A stretch of DNA of 44,034 nt from Paraphysomonas bandaiensis. Taxonomy: Eukaryota; Chrysophyceae. The position numbers and the translations under genes are program-made. Below the pieces are notes generated by a model. It did not search any database, was not told the origin of the DNA, and saw only the letters and a list, made by a program, of their open reading frames with translations. Location of the stretch: contig CBFFRP010000008.1 of NCBI GenBank assembly GCA_965644295.1, positions 1 to 44,034 of the forward strand. Reading direction: 5' to 3'. Below are positions 1 to 10,200 of the stretch, piece by piece (the stretch's first letter is position 1; each line of letters opens with the position of its first letter).

Positions 1-2280
1 GAGAAAGTAGTGAGATGCGCTATACGCGACGTTGTGGACTGGTGTAGGGGGGTGTCGAGTCGTTCCTGTCGACGTCTTGAGGAGGACCCAGCCACGCTGA
101 AGGTACAGCGGGTGTCCCTGCCAGAACTGGAATCGGAGTCGTAGTAGTTTAAGCATGAGTAGGAAGTCTTCGGTGTCCATGTAGTGTTTGGCGGGGAGGG
201 CTCTGGCCTGTGAGTTGGGGGAGCGGAGGGAATTCCTCATGCGGGTGAGTGTACGCCGCAGTGTTTGGATACGTGTGGCAGTGATGCCTGCAGTGAGGCA
301 TAGGGCCAGCAAGCGTTGCACCAGTGACAATAATGCGGTGGTATCCTCCTCGCTGGAAAGGTGCACAGGGTTGTATTTTCCTATTGCAGTTGACCTCAGA
401 ATTTGATGAGCTGCTGCCACCGAGCAGAAGCCACGTCCGGGGGTGGCGGCGTAATCCGTATCGCAGTTGAACGAGGTGACGTGTATGTAGTTGGAACTGT
501 TGTTGACAGTATTGAAGAGTGTGGGCCAGGCTGTTGGGTCCGGAGAGGTCATGATGGTGGTGTGGAGTTGGTGTAGGAGATCCTCTCGCAGGGACGCTGC
601 TATTTGGCCGGTGTTGTCGTAGGCAGCCCAGGTGTTGGTGAGTAAATTGGTGAAGGGGACTGTGCTGTCCTGTTGTGGGGGCTTAGCCTCCAGCTGGTTA
701 ACTTTGGCAGTCGTGGGGGAAGTGGGGCCAGTCGTGGTGGACAGAGGAGTGAAGGTATCTGTGGTGCCAGACCTGTTCGGTTTCAAGAGCTGGGGTGTGG
801 GAGTGATACAGTGAGTTGAGGACAGAGTCGCTGAGCCGTGATTTTTGTGGGAGGTTTTGTCGCGTGCATGGGCTGTTACTGTGAGAGGTGGGTGGGAGAC
901 TGTGGATGGGTGGTGACCTGGTGGAGCGACTATAGTAGTGTGCGATGTTTCGGAGTGAGTGTGGTCTGTACCGCAGGTATTATGTTGTTCGGTGGTGTGT
1001 GATTGTTGACGGGTGGGTATGGGGGGGAAGAAGTCGAAGAGGGTGGTTAGGGATGGTGCGGTCTGGTGGGAGGCATGGACACGTCGGCGTCGATGGGAGG
1101 GGGGCCTCCGTGCGGGGCCATCTCCGCTATCGTCAGAGGTATACCCTGGGCCCTGCTGGTGTGCCGAGGGGTGCTCTGTGCGCTGTGTGTTTGTATCATG
1201 TGGACCCCGGGAATGCTGTGCGTAGGTTCTGTGCGTCGAGCACCATGTGTAGTCACGACTAAATGGCTCATGTAGCATGGAACACAACAGCAGCTTCAAG
1301 GTGATACAGGGGGAGTGTTTTGGGTGTAGAGGTGGAGACAAAGGTGATAGTGTTTCGTAGGTTCTCCGGGGTGAGTGCGAAGTGTAGGCGAGACTACATA
1401 GCTCGGACCCCAGGGAACACAACAATGAGAGTGGGAGTGTAGCCTGGGGATGTATGTATTGGGATATAGGGGAAGGACGGTTATGTCTCCTGGGGAGTTG
1501 TCCCGCGTTATCTGGAGCTGCCATGGGAGTGGGAGCGTCGGCTTGGTGGGTATTACCTGGGGTTGTGGGTTGTCGAGATACCTTATTAGGGGGTTTACGT
1601 GGTCGACGCTTGGGCGGACCGTCGCTGCTGTCGTCGCTGCTGTAACCAGGTCCAACCTGGCGTGGTCTGAGTTGGTGTTTTTTCGCACCTCTTTGCGTCG
1701 GAGGATTGTCGTGTGAAAGCTTGTGAGTACTATGGACTGTGAACAGGCATACCTGGTGCATGCACAGCATTTCCACAGTCCGCTCTGTGCATCCTGTGAG
1801 AGCGTGAGTTGGAGGATGTGGGTGGTGGTGTGCTGTTGGACGGGCACAGGAGGGGAGGTGGATGTGGGTGTTTTGATGCAGGTGAGCAGTACCATGGGCT
1901 GTGAACAGGCACACCTGGTGCATACACAGCATTTCCACAGTCTGCTCTGTGCATCCTGTGAGAGCGTGAGTTGGAGGATGTAGGTGGTGGTGTGCTGTTG
2001 GACGGGCACGGGAGGGGAGGTGGATGTGGGTGTTTTGATGCAGGTGAACAGTACCATGGGCTGTGAACATGCACACCTGGTACATGCACAGCGTTTCTAC
2101 AGTGTCCGCTCTGTGCATCGCGTGAGAGCGCGAGTTGGCGTGTGCTGGTGGTGTTGTGCTAGTGCACGGACACAGGAGGGGAGGTGGATGTGGGTGTTTT
2201 GATGCAGGTGAGCAGTACCATGGGCTGTGAACAGGCACGCGAGGTGCATGCACAGCATCTCCACAGTCCGCTCTGGGCAT
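1..2280 (-). CDS. Partial large ORF of a probable mobile element, with possible OTU-like segment
   Basis: The minus-strand frame is open for 760 codons from an ATG at 2280 to the window edge, so the gene is cut off at its 3' end. The first two thirds (about 2280-700) is low-complexity protein rich in His, Pro, Thr and Ser and includes in-frame 54-residue tandem repeats. The last third (about 690-1) looks globular. It contains GRGFCSVAAAHQIL (Cys codon at 424-426), then a helical Leu-rich stretch and MDTEDFLLMLKLLRLRFQFW. A Gly-x-Gly-x-Cys turn followed by a helix resembles the catalytic Cys region of OTU-type cysteine proteases found in some retroelement polyproteins; this is a weak inference. 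T is scarce on this strand, which itself lowers stop frequency, but the other two minus frames close much sooner. The start is uncertain because the frame is open up to 2298. Confidence 0.4.
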   Translation of the reverse strand, partial: MPRADCGDAVHAPRVPVHSPWYCSPASKHPHPPPLLCPCTSTTPPAHANSRSHAMHRADTVETLCMYQVCMFTAHGTVHLHQNTHIHLPSRARPTAHHHLHPPTHALTGCTEQTVEMLCMHQVCLFTAHGTAHLHQNTHIHLPSCARPTAHHHPHPPTHALTGCTERTVEMLCMHQVCLFTVHSTHKLSHDNPPTQRGAKKHQLRPRQVGPGYSSDDSSDGPPKRRPRKPPNKVSRQPTTPGNTHQADAPTPMAAPDNAGQLPRRHNRPSPISQYIHPQATLPLSLLCSLGSELCSLAYTSHSPRRTYETLSPLSPPLHPKHSPCITLKLLLCSMLHEPFSRDYTWCSTHRTYAQHSRGPHDTNTQRTEHPSAHQQGPGYTSDDSGDGPARRPPSHRRRRVHASHQTAPSLTTLFDFFPPIPTRQQSHTTEQHNTCGTDHTHSETSHTTIVAPPGHHPSTVSHPPLTVTAHARDKTSHKNHGSATLSSTHCITPTPQLLKPNRSGTTDTFTPLSTTTGPTSPTTAKVNQLEAKPPQQDSTVPFTNLLTNTWAAYDNTGQIAASLREDLLHQLHTTIMTSPDPTAWPTLFNTVNNSSNYIHVTSFNCDTDYAATPGRGFCSVAAAHQILRSTAIGKYNPVHLSSEEDTTALLSLVQRLLALCLTAGITATRIQTLRRTLTRMRNSLRSPNSQARALPAKHYMDTEDFLLMLKLLRLRFQFWQGHPLYLQRGWVLLKTSTGTTRHPPTPVHNVAYSASHYFL

Positions 2281-2290
2281 CTCGTGAGCT
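1725..2290. repeat. 162-bp tandem repeat, about 3.5 copies
   Basis: Units start at equivalent ATGGRCTGTGAACA positions 1732, 1894, 2056 and 2220, giving periods of 162, 162 and 164 bp. The fourth unit loses similarity after about 2290. Since 162 is a multiple of three, the first two periods keep the minus-strand frame and encode a 54-residue unit (TVEMLCMHQVCLF at its start). The repeat lies inside the large minus-strand ORF of the mobile-element block. Confidence 0.9.
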
Positions 2291-3400
2291 GTATTATCTC
2301 ATATGGTCTTTGCGTCGAGCACAATGTGTATACATGGCTACATGGCTCATATGGCGTTGAACACAACAGCGGGTTCGAAATGGGACGGTGTGTGTGTGTT
2401 GAGTGGAATAGAGTGGGCGGAGGTAACGGTGAAACGGGGGTTCTCTGCGGTCGGCACCATGTGTAGACTAGACTGTATCGCGACGAAAATAAGGCACGGA
2501 CATGTCGATATGGCTCATGGAAGATAAGGAGTTGTGTGTGTTTGTTGTTAATGTATGGGGTGTGATGTAAGGAGGTAATAGTGGCATAGTGTAGGAGGGA
2601 GTAGATGCAGTGGGGGTGGAGTGTGTCGGTGTGGAACCAGGATGGCGTATACCTGGTATACATCAGAATACTGGAGTGGTAAGGAAGAGCGTATAAGGGC
2701 TGTAGTACTCTTCATGTGTAGAGGCTGGAGGCGGTGGATTGTGTGTACTCTGCACAATATACAGTGTAATATACGGTGTATTCCAGTGGTGTAGGTTGCG
2801 TGTATATGACTGAGTATCGGTGGTGTGTGTGATGATGTTGGAGTGGGTGTGATGGAGGAGTGTAAAGTATGAAAACACCGTAGACGAGGTTTGTGATGAA
2901 GCTCTGGTACCCTTAATATTCCACAGGGCGTGTTCGGTGCAAGTAGGTGCCTCCAGGGTGGTTTTGGGTGAAGTGGGGTAGGCCAGTAAGCTTGGAGCAG
3001 CGTTTCCAGCTGTTGCAATGGGCTGATGGGGGCGAAATTGGCTGTTGAGTAAACCCGCAGAATGGGGACCCTGTCGGATATGCAGACTGCGAGGATGGCA
3101 CTGGGGGAGGCCATGCTGTGGGGCAGAGCAACACTGCCAGGGCTGCATCCCTGCACTGGAGTGTGTGTAGGCTCTATTTGTAGTTTGTTATTGGGTGTTT
3201 GTTGGGCGTCCATCCAAAGACCTGAATATGTAGGTGTTTGGTAGTTGTGGTGCATGGGACAATTTGTAGTTGTAGTGAGGTCACCGTGAGGTGGATGTGG
3301 TCATGTTGACCGAGGTAGAGCTTGTAATAAGCAGTTTTCTTAAATGGTGCCTGTAGCTTCCTAGAGCTAGGAAAAAGTATATATAAATCTAGCAAATGAC
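2281..3400 (-). other. CA-rich upstream part of the mobile-element block
   Basis: This stretch shares the G/T-rich plus-strand composition of 1-2280, which ends abruptly near 3400 where AT-rich DNA begins. It holds overlapping minus-strand frames, the longest being 235 codons (2548-3255) and 188 codons (2097-2663). None is recognised. Sequence near 1229-1300 recurs near 2308-2384, and part of it again near 2441: GCGTCGAGCACCATGTGTAG-like motifs followed by CATGGCTCAT and AACACAACAG. This is probably a leader or first ORF of the same element, but no family can be named. Confidence 0.35.
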
Positions 3401-5431
3401 AATGAATGATAAAAGGGAAACGGAATATAATATTAAAATTGATTATATTGAGTGAGTTGAACTTTCAGTAGGTTTTAACCATCTAATATTTCAAATACTG
3501 CTACTATCTCTTCACTACACACGTACTGTAGGTTTGTTAAAATAATTTAGCTTTACAGCAAATAAGTACTGCTAGAGTCTTGTTGCATAGATGTTTCGTG
3601 TAGTATATATTACTACTTAATGATCTATTAGGGATAGAAAATTTCAGTAAAACTTATGATTTATAGTAGCGTCATAGATTGACCTGTGAAATAGGTGTGA
3701 CTTACATCCGAATAACCTCTAACAGAGCTATAATTGTCAATTTATTGATGCAGGTTGTAGTCAATTATAATTGCGATTGAACAAAATAATACACACGACG
3801 ATATCGACTGTTTCCTTGCGTTTATCAGGGACGCGTACACAGCGTGTCAGGCTAACGCACGACCCTTGCCAGATGAGTCTATATATTGAAGATTCTAAAA
3901 CCTCTACCCGAAGTGATTTTGCTCTGGCTCCTGCTATACGGATCACGGGAACTTCTTCTCATGAAAGTTGTTGATAATACATATGAAGGAGAAGTACACA
4001 GCAGAGATTCCCAGCAGTTGCTAGAGAATGGCTCGAGTGGGCAGAATTGTATCTTCAAAGTGGAACATGTGTACGGCAAGGAAGAAGCCCAATGTTGACA
4101 TAAGTGCATAAAATAGGCGAGATACAAGGAGGAGGAAGGAGGGGTGGGATTGGGACTGTCAATATAGTAACCTATGAATCAGACAATAAGTCGGGGTAAT
4201 ACCAAAACCTGGTATGCAGTCAGTAGTGTTGTCTATACACTGTATATATCATTATGCATCGTTTATTTTTCTATATAATAATATATAACGATGACAAGAG
4301 GTGAAGTGACAACATCTCTCATCATTCATTGGTATCCGCTACATTTATATTCTCTTTTTACTACCAATCAATTTTATTAGACCTTAGATATTATAGACAA
4401 CATGATCTTACACATTACACACAGTCAAAGTATTTCAGTTCCTCTATAACATATTTCATAACATACATATCATTGGTAACATATAATAAACCTATGATCA
4501 ATATTTGTCAATCGCCATATTCATGTTGTCTCAAATAGCAGTCATTTCTATACAATCTTAGTTACCACGATCTTATACGGTCAATATATTTCAGTTTCAC
4601 TACTATGACTGCTATCATGACATTAGTTCTCATTTCTCATAAAATACAGTTAACCTCTTCTTTATTCTTCCATTAACAGTCACACTTCAAATACCTTCGA
4701 ACTACAGCTTTTAATTGCTCTCAAACAGCAAAACTCAACAGCTTTTAATAGCTTACTCAACATTCAACATTACCATCAATCACACGCTGCCCTGTTTGAA
4801 CCTTTAACTAACTACATGTAGTTTGTACCGCTTATGATATGTATTGTAACTATTAATATATACACTCCAGATATACCTTGCCAGTATCAAATAGATGGTA
4901 GTACAAAATATTATTCGCAATCAATTAATCGTGATTGCAATTATTATTTGCTGTTCCAATTAATTCTAAATCAATTAATTGTTGCGCTGCAGCCCAGATT
5001 TCGAAATTTATCGACTAATATATCGCATGACATTTTGACCAATTATCGACTTCGTAAATTCCAATACTCTGTATTCTGTATATTAAAATCAAAACTGCCT
5101 GTAGGGCACGAAAATTTTTCAGCATCTAGGAAATATATAAATGCATACAAAAAAAACACGCACCTTCATTTAACAAATCCAATTTTAAAATTTCATATGA
5201 TTAAATGGTGATCATATTTAGATCTACCGGGTACTCTACTCAATTGAAAAGGGCTCTATCTAAACGAAGCTCACACTTCCTACAAACTAGTCTCTGAGGT
5301 GTCAATCTACTAGTTACTCTGCTGAGAAAATGACAAGAGTTCAAAAGTGTCAAACAGTACACACAAACTAATCGATGCTGTACTGCATGATACTATTGTC
5401 ACATTTTCATAGATACAACGTCAGTATAGGA
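3400..5431. other. AT-rich intergenic spacer
   Basis: No supported intact gene is seen. The spacer contains CAATTAATTG-type palindromes (near 3760-3773 and 4917-4985), and an ACTACAGCTTTTAATT motif near 4705 that recurs near 20206. An open frame at 4834-5211 is AT-driven and not protein-like. A possible pseudogene at about 3770-4160 is listed separately. Confidence 0.6.
3770..4160 (-). pseudogene. Possible decayed membrane-protein gene
   Basis: Read on the minus strand from about 4160, one frame gives hydrophobic, protein-like sequence (LVSRLFYALMSTLGFFLAVH, then FHFEDTILPTRAIL). An in-frame TAG follows, and the frame then continues with QLLGISAVYFSFICIINN and HEKKFP before a TGA. Shifting frame there continues as VIRIAGARAKSLRVEVLESS for about 60 codons. 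One stop plus one frame change over about 390 bp suggests a pseudogene. Alternatively a 54-bp intron (GTACAC...CTCTAG) could remove the first stop. The family is not recognised. Confidence 0.3.
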
Positions 5432-6648
5432 TCACTTGCTAATACTGGGAGTGGAGTTATTGAGTTGTTCCTGCTCGGCCCTCGCCGCACGTCTGGCCAT
5501 GACACCACCTCCACTAGCATCCCCAATTCTTGCACCTGGGAGCTTCACGACAACAGCGCTGATGTTGTCTCTCGAACCTGTGCAGCATTTACGAAAAGAA
5601 ATTGTTACAATCAGCAAAGCGAATATATCAAAAGAATGACTTCGTAATTGGCGTACATTTTGCCTACCTTTCAGTAGTGCCACATCGACAACTTCTTCAG
5701 CCACGAGTAGCATATCCTTCTCACCACTGTTGAGTATTTCCCGAACAATATTAACACCTTCCTGACTGGAAAGTACATCCCATACACCATCACATCCCAG
5801 CAATAGAACATCGTCAAGCTCAGTCCGCTCGTGAACCATAATGTCGGGGTAACAAGTTACCTATATGAATCAATAATCGAAGCATTATTTCAGAACAAAA
5901 GTAGCACCTTCTGATCTTTAGCGGGAAGATCCGGACGAGTCTTGTATTGAAAATCCCCATAAGCACGGGACACCGCAAGATCTCCGTCCACGCGTTTCCA
6001 CTGTACAAATCCACCGGCAGCCTCAATCCGTTTTCTCTCACCTTCGTCGTATGGTTTGTGGTCTTCAGACAAAGGGCGAGTCTCCTGTTTAGTGCCCAGT
6101 ACACATCGAGAATCTCCCGAATTTGCACATATAATGTGCTTAGGTGTGATCATTGCTGTGACGGCCGTACAGCCGGAGCTATCTGGAGATGACATTTGGT
6201 GAGACCTGAGTGCAACATCAATATCCAGGAAAGCCTGTTGCAATGCCCCCCCAACTAACGCCACGTTATCACTCCCTTCCTTCACGTATTGATCCCACTG
6301 AGATGTATTCTGAATAAAATTAATAAGGTTTGCTGCGGCGTATATAGCAGCGCCTGAGCCCCCGTGACCGTCAAACACCGCTACAAATAAATGGTCCGGC
6401 ATTGTTGGCATGTCACAGACAATATGTGAATCCTGCAACACACAATCAAGTGACTCGCCGCACATGAAATATGCTCTACCTCCATCTCTAACCTCCACCC
6501 TTGCATTCCGCATGCACCGCACTCTAGACCTGTAGATGAGGTGAATCTCTCGCAGTCGACCTTATCGGTCTTCGGATTATCCAATAAATTTCCCTAATTT
6601 CATTAACACATATCATCATCTTTTACCAAATCTCCAAAAACTTACCAT
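5432..6648 (-). CDS. PP2C-family Ser/Thr protein phosphatase
   Basis: A metal-dependent phosphatase (PPM) that removes phosphate from Ser/Thr residues. The model is complement(5432-5577, 5668-5860, 5908-6432, 6480-6593, 6646-6648), 326 aa; introns are 90, 47, 47 and 52 bp, all GT-AG. The first coding exon is only the ATG, and splicing to the next exon gives MGNLLDNPKT, an N-myristoylation-type start as in other PP2Cs. Visible motifs are GMQGWRLEMEDSH, FDGHGG (60-64), NSGDSR, DHKP, SRAYGD, CDGVWD (237-242) and SRDN (280-283). Metal ligands E39, D40, D60, D238 and D282 line up with those of human PP2C-alpha almost residue for residue. The enzyme is therefore predicted active, probably membrane-tethered. 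It diverges from the cation channel gene across a 572-bp spacer. The 90-bp last intron has no stop in frame and could be retained. Confidence 0.93.
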
Positions 6649-7220
6649 TGCTCGACTTTAGTGAGATGAGCACAAGACGGACACCTAAACATCCATCCAC
6701 ATGAGGGAAATGATACATACATACCCTGCTGTACTGTACATATATCCGTATACAGCACCAGAGTACGGTATATCCCGCCGTTTACCAGTATACCACTGTA
6801 TACTACTGTATACCACTGTTATGGATATTGAGAAGGCAAGTTTTTTTTCTGTAGTCCAGTTTTTTCTAGTAGTATACGCTTACACAGAGCTGCTGTAGCA
6901 GGGTGCACTGCGATGTGAAACGTATGGTATACTCGGTATACTGAGTCGTATACACAGCAGTCTTGTCGTATGACGGCTGTGGTTTCACATTGAGTACGAA
7001 TTGCATGCACTGCTCTGAGACATACATACATATATACAGTATACGGTATGTGGGTGCTGTATATGAACACGTGAGTCGGTGGAGTTACGGTGGACTCAAG
7101 ACAAGGTTACACATATAGACAGCGTCAACTCAAGAGGTCGTTATATGACTATATATGTGACATGGAGTAATAAAATAGAAATTACAATGAAGTTTGCTGT
7201 ATTGCTTAACTAGCAGTGTG
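6649..7220. promoter_or_regulatory. Divergent promoter region, GTATAC-rich
   Basis: This spacer separates the PP2C (leftward) and channel (rightward) start codons. It has nine copies of the 6-bp palindrome GTATAC (for example at 6748, 6788, 6798, 6808 and three between 6926 and 6953). A segment near 7065-7130 is rich in GAGTC/GACTC half-sites. No assignment to a known factor is possible. Confidence 0.5.
7187..7213 (+). promoter_or_regulatory. Short upstream ORF before the channel gene
   Basis: An ATG at 7187 opens an 8-codon frame (MKFAVLLN) that stops with TAG at 7211-7213, 7 bp before the channel ATG at 7221. If the transcript starts upstream of 7187, ribosomes would meet this ATG first and could reduce channel translation. 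The transcription start is unknown. Confidence 0.4.
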
Positions 7221-10200
7221 ATGCCGTGGTTTGGTGACGTTCACAGAGTAGACACTCGGCGATCTTCTTGCTCCGCGGCGTCGTCGAGGGGGTCGGGCAA
7301 TTCAGTCTCTCTTCCGCAGAGCCAAACCGATGAACTGTTCCATTGGATCAGAACACAAGTTTCTATTTCAGGTCGCGAATCACGACCAGATGATTACTAC
7401 TATAACCCTGATAATCATGAAGGGTGGGTGCAAAAGTACCTGGACTATACCATCCAGGCAAGGGACCTCGTAGAGAACGACAATTTCAACTATTTTATTA
7501 TTATTGTAATCATAATTGCTGGTATTAATATTGGAATACAGAGTTATGATCGAATGAGTAATGTGTTTGCCCTTGACATGCTGGACAATGTTATTTTGAT
7601 AGTTTTTTCTTTTGAGGTTGTAGTCAAAATCTTGGCAGAAGGGTTAGCACCTATGATGTACTTTATTGGCCCTGAATGGAAATGGAATAATTTTGACTTT
7701 GCAATAGTCTTTATGAGTTTACCGTTTTGGGATGGCCTCTTTGGTGGCGGATCGCTGGCACTCTTGCGTTTGGTTCGCCTCATGCGTCTAGCAAAGCTTA
7801 TTAAGAAAGTTCCTCAGCTGCAGATGATAGTACAAGGTTTAACTGGTGGGTTATCATCCATCGGTTATATTCTGCTATTATTGCTTCTGGTGTTTTATCT
7901 CTTTGCGGTTGTTGGATTTTACATGTTCGGGAAAAACGACCCTTTTCACTTCGGTAGTCTCCCATTGGCCATGATGACTCTTTTTCGGTGTTCGACTCTT
8001 GATGCCTGGAGTGATGTCATGTATCTGAATATATTCGGATGTGATGGATACGCGTATTTATATGTTTCTGAGGAAGACCAGGATGAGACCAACGAGCTCT
8101 TTTGGTGCGAAAATCCCAAAGGACAGTTTGTGCTATCTACTGTGTATTTTGTTGTATTTGTGGTTGTGTCTGCTCTGGTAATGCTGTCTCTTTTCATTGG
8201 TGCTGTTACCCTGAGTATGGCAGACAGCCTTAACGAACTCAAGGCTATGGCCGAAGAAAAGAAGAAAGCAGACCGCTTCAGGAGGGGTGTTACGAAAATG
8301 TTTCTGGCCTCCGCACGTATTGAATTGAGGAGTAAGGGAAAATTGGCCAAGAGTAATGGAACCCTGGCTGGGCGAATGATAAACAGAGCAGGAATGAAGC
8401 GTGTCAAGTCACCTGAAGGTGTAGCTGCCTCGCACAAAACCTCCATTGCTAGCGTGGATCACCCAGAGGTTACGGCACTAGTCAAGCGCAGGTCTAATTT
8501 GACGTTAGGCCCAGTGCGGGAAACCGTGCCAAGTGTCAAAAACGACAAGGATGAGGAGGAGCAAACTAATGCTCAAATGAATGCCTTTGAAAATTTTGAG
8601 AGTCGCCAGAAGAAGGCGATAGCAGTGCTAGCCTCTTCATCATTACCTGACCCCACCTCTATGATGCATAGGAAGTTCTCTATGTTCATGCCAGCCGTAC
8701 TGAAGGAGCACCTTGACCATTCCGAGCACGATAAGGTGGTTGGTGAGTCCATAGAGGTCAGTCGTAAGCTACGTATCGCACTCGGTGAACTTCCTATCGG
8801 CATTGAAGATGAACCGAAGACCTTCAAACTACTGTTTTATCGAATAAACGTGGCAAAAACCTGGAAGGAGAAGTTTTTAGTCATAGCCGAGCACCTTAAG
8901 TTCTTGACGGAGCATCCGAAGTTTGTTGGTTTCGTGACCTTTGTCATTGTCTTAGCAGGAGTAAATGTAGGCGCCCAAACCGATCCTAGAATATATGGCA
9001 TCCCAATTATTAATGATATTCTCAATGTTTTAGATATACTGATCCTGGCCGTATTTACAATGGAGTGTGTTTTCAAAATTCTGTCTGAAGGACTTCACCC
9101 ATTCGTATATTTTCACGACAACTGGAATAAGTTTGACTTCATAATCGTGGTGGGCTCGTATATTCCCGGTGCTGGATCAATGCTCACAATTTTGCGGCTT
9201 TTGAGGCTTCTCAGAGTTCTCAAACTCGTCAAGTCACTGCCTCAACTTGCTGTCATTGTTAATGCTTTGATGATGGGTTTAGGGTCAATCGGGTACATTG
9301 GGCTAATTCTGTTCCTATGTTTTTACGTGTTTGCTATTCTTGGAATGATACTCTTCCGAAAGAACGATCCGTTTCACTTTGGTAATTTACACATATCCAT
9401 GTTCACCCTTTTTCGAATGTCTACTCTTGACGACTGGACAGAAATCATGTATGTGAATGTGTATGGGTGCGACAGATACTTCGGTGTGTATGAAGACTTC
9501 CCTGAGATGTGCGATGCTCCTGCTGCCACTGGGCTATTGGCAGCCATATACTTTCACTTATTCATTATTATCGGTGCACAAGTATTGCTGACTCTTTTTA
9601 TTGGTGTTGTTACGACGAGTATGGAGGAGGCTCAGGACCTCAAAGACATAGAACTGAAATTAGAACGGCAACTTAAAAGCCTTAAGAATTCAATGGATTT
9701 ATCTGATGCACAGATGCGTCATTTCAGAGAAGTCTTCGCAATGCTAAATTTGGATGGCGGTGGAAAAATCGATTTGGAAGAACTAAGTCTAGGACTACAG
9801 CCTATCAATGACTTATTGCCTGATGATAAGCTTCGCCAAGAAGTGAAGAAATCGGACCCCAGAGGCGTTGGTATTGACGTAATAACTTTTATTATTATAC
9901 TATGTAATATACCTGCGTGCCGCCACAAGCGACTGCTCCGGAGAACCGTTCGACGATGGCGGGCTAACAAGCATAAGCGCGGAGCATTCTTCAGTAATCA
10001 TGCAAAAGCTGCCCTTCCTGACACCTCAAAGATCAAGAAAAAAATTCTAAAGAATGCGAAGGAGATGAATGATATGATATTTGGCTCTGCTGTTTTATTT
10101 CCGAGCTCGAGTTCTACTTCGTTTAAAGGAGACGGGCATGTTATTTCTGATGGGGGTGGTAGTAACAAGGAGGCAGGTATGACGGAAACAAGCATCAAGC

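Noticed and set aside
4834-5211. 125-codon plus-strand frame
   Set aside because: AT-driven composition, overlaps CAATTAATTG repeats, no protein-like pattern.
7194-7220. Upstream in-frame extension of the channel gene to 7194
   Set aside because: It begins with TTG, not ATG, so the first in-frame ATG at 7221 is used.
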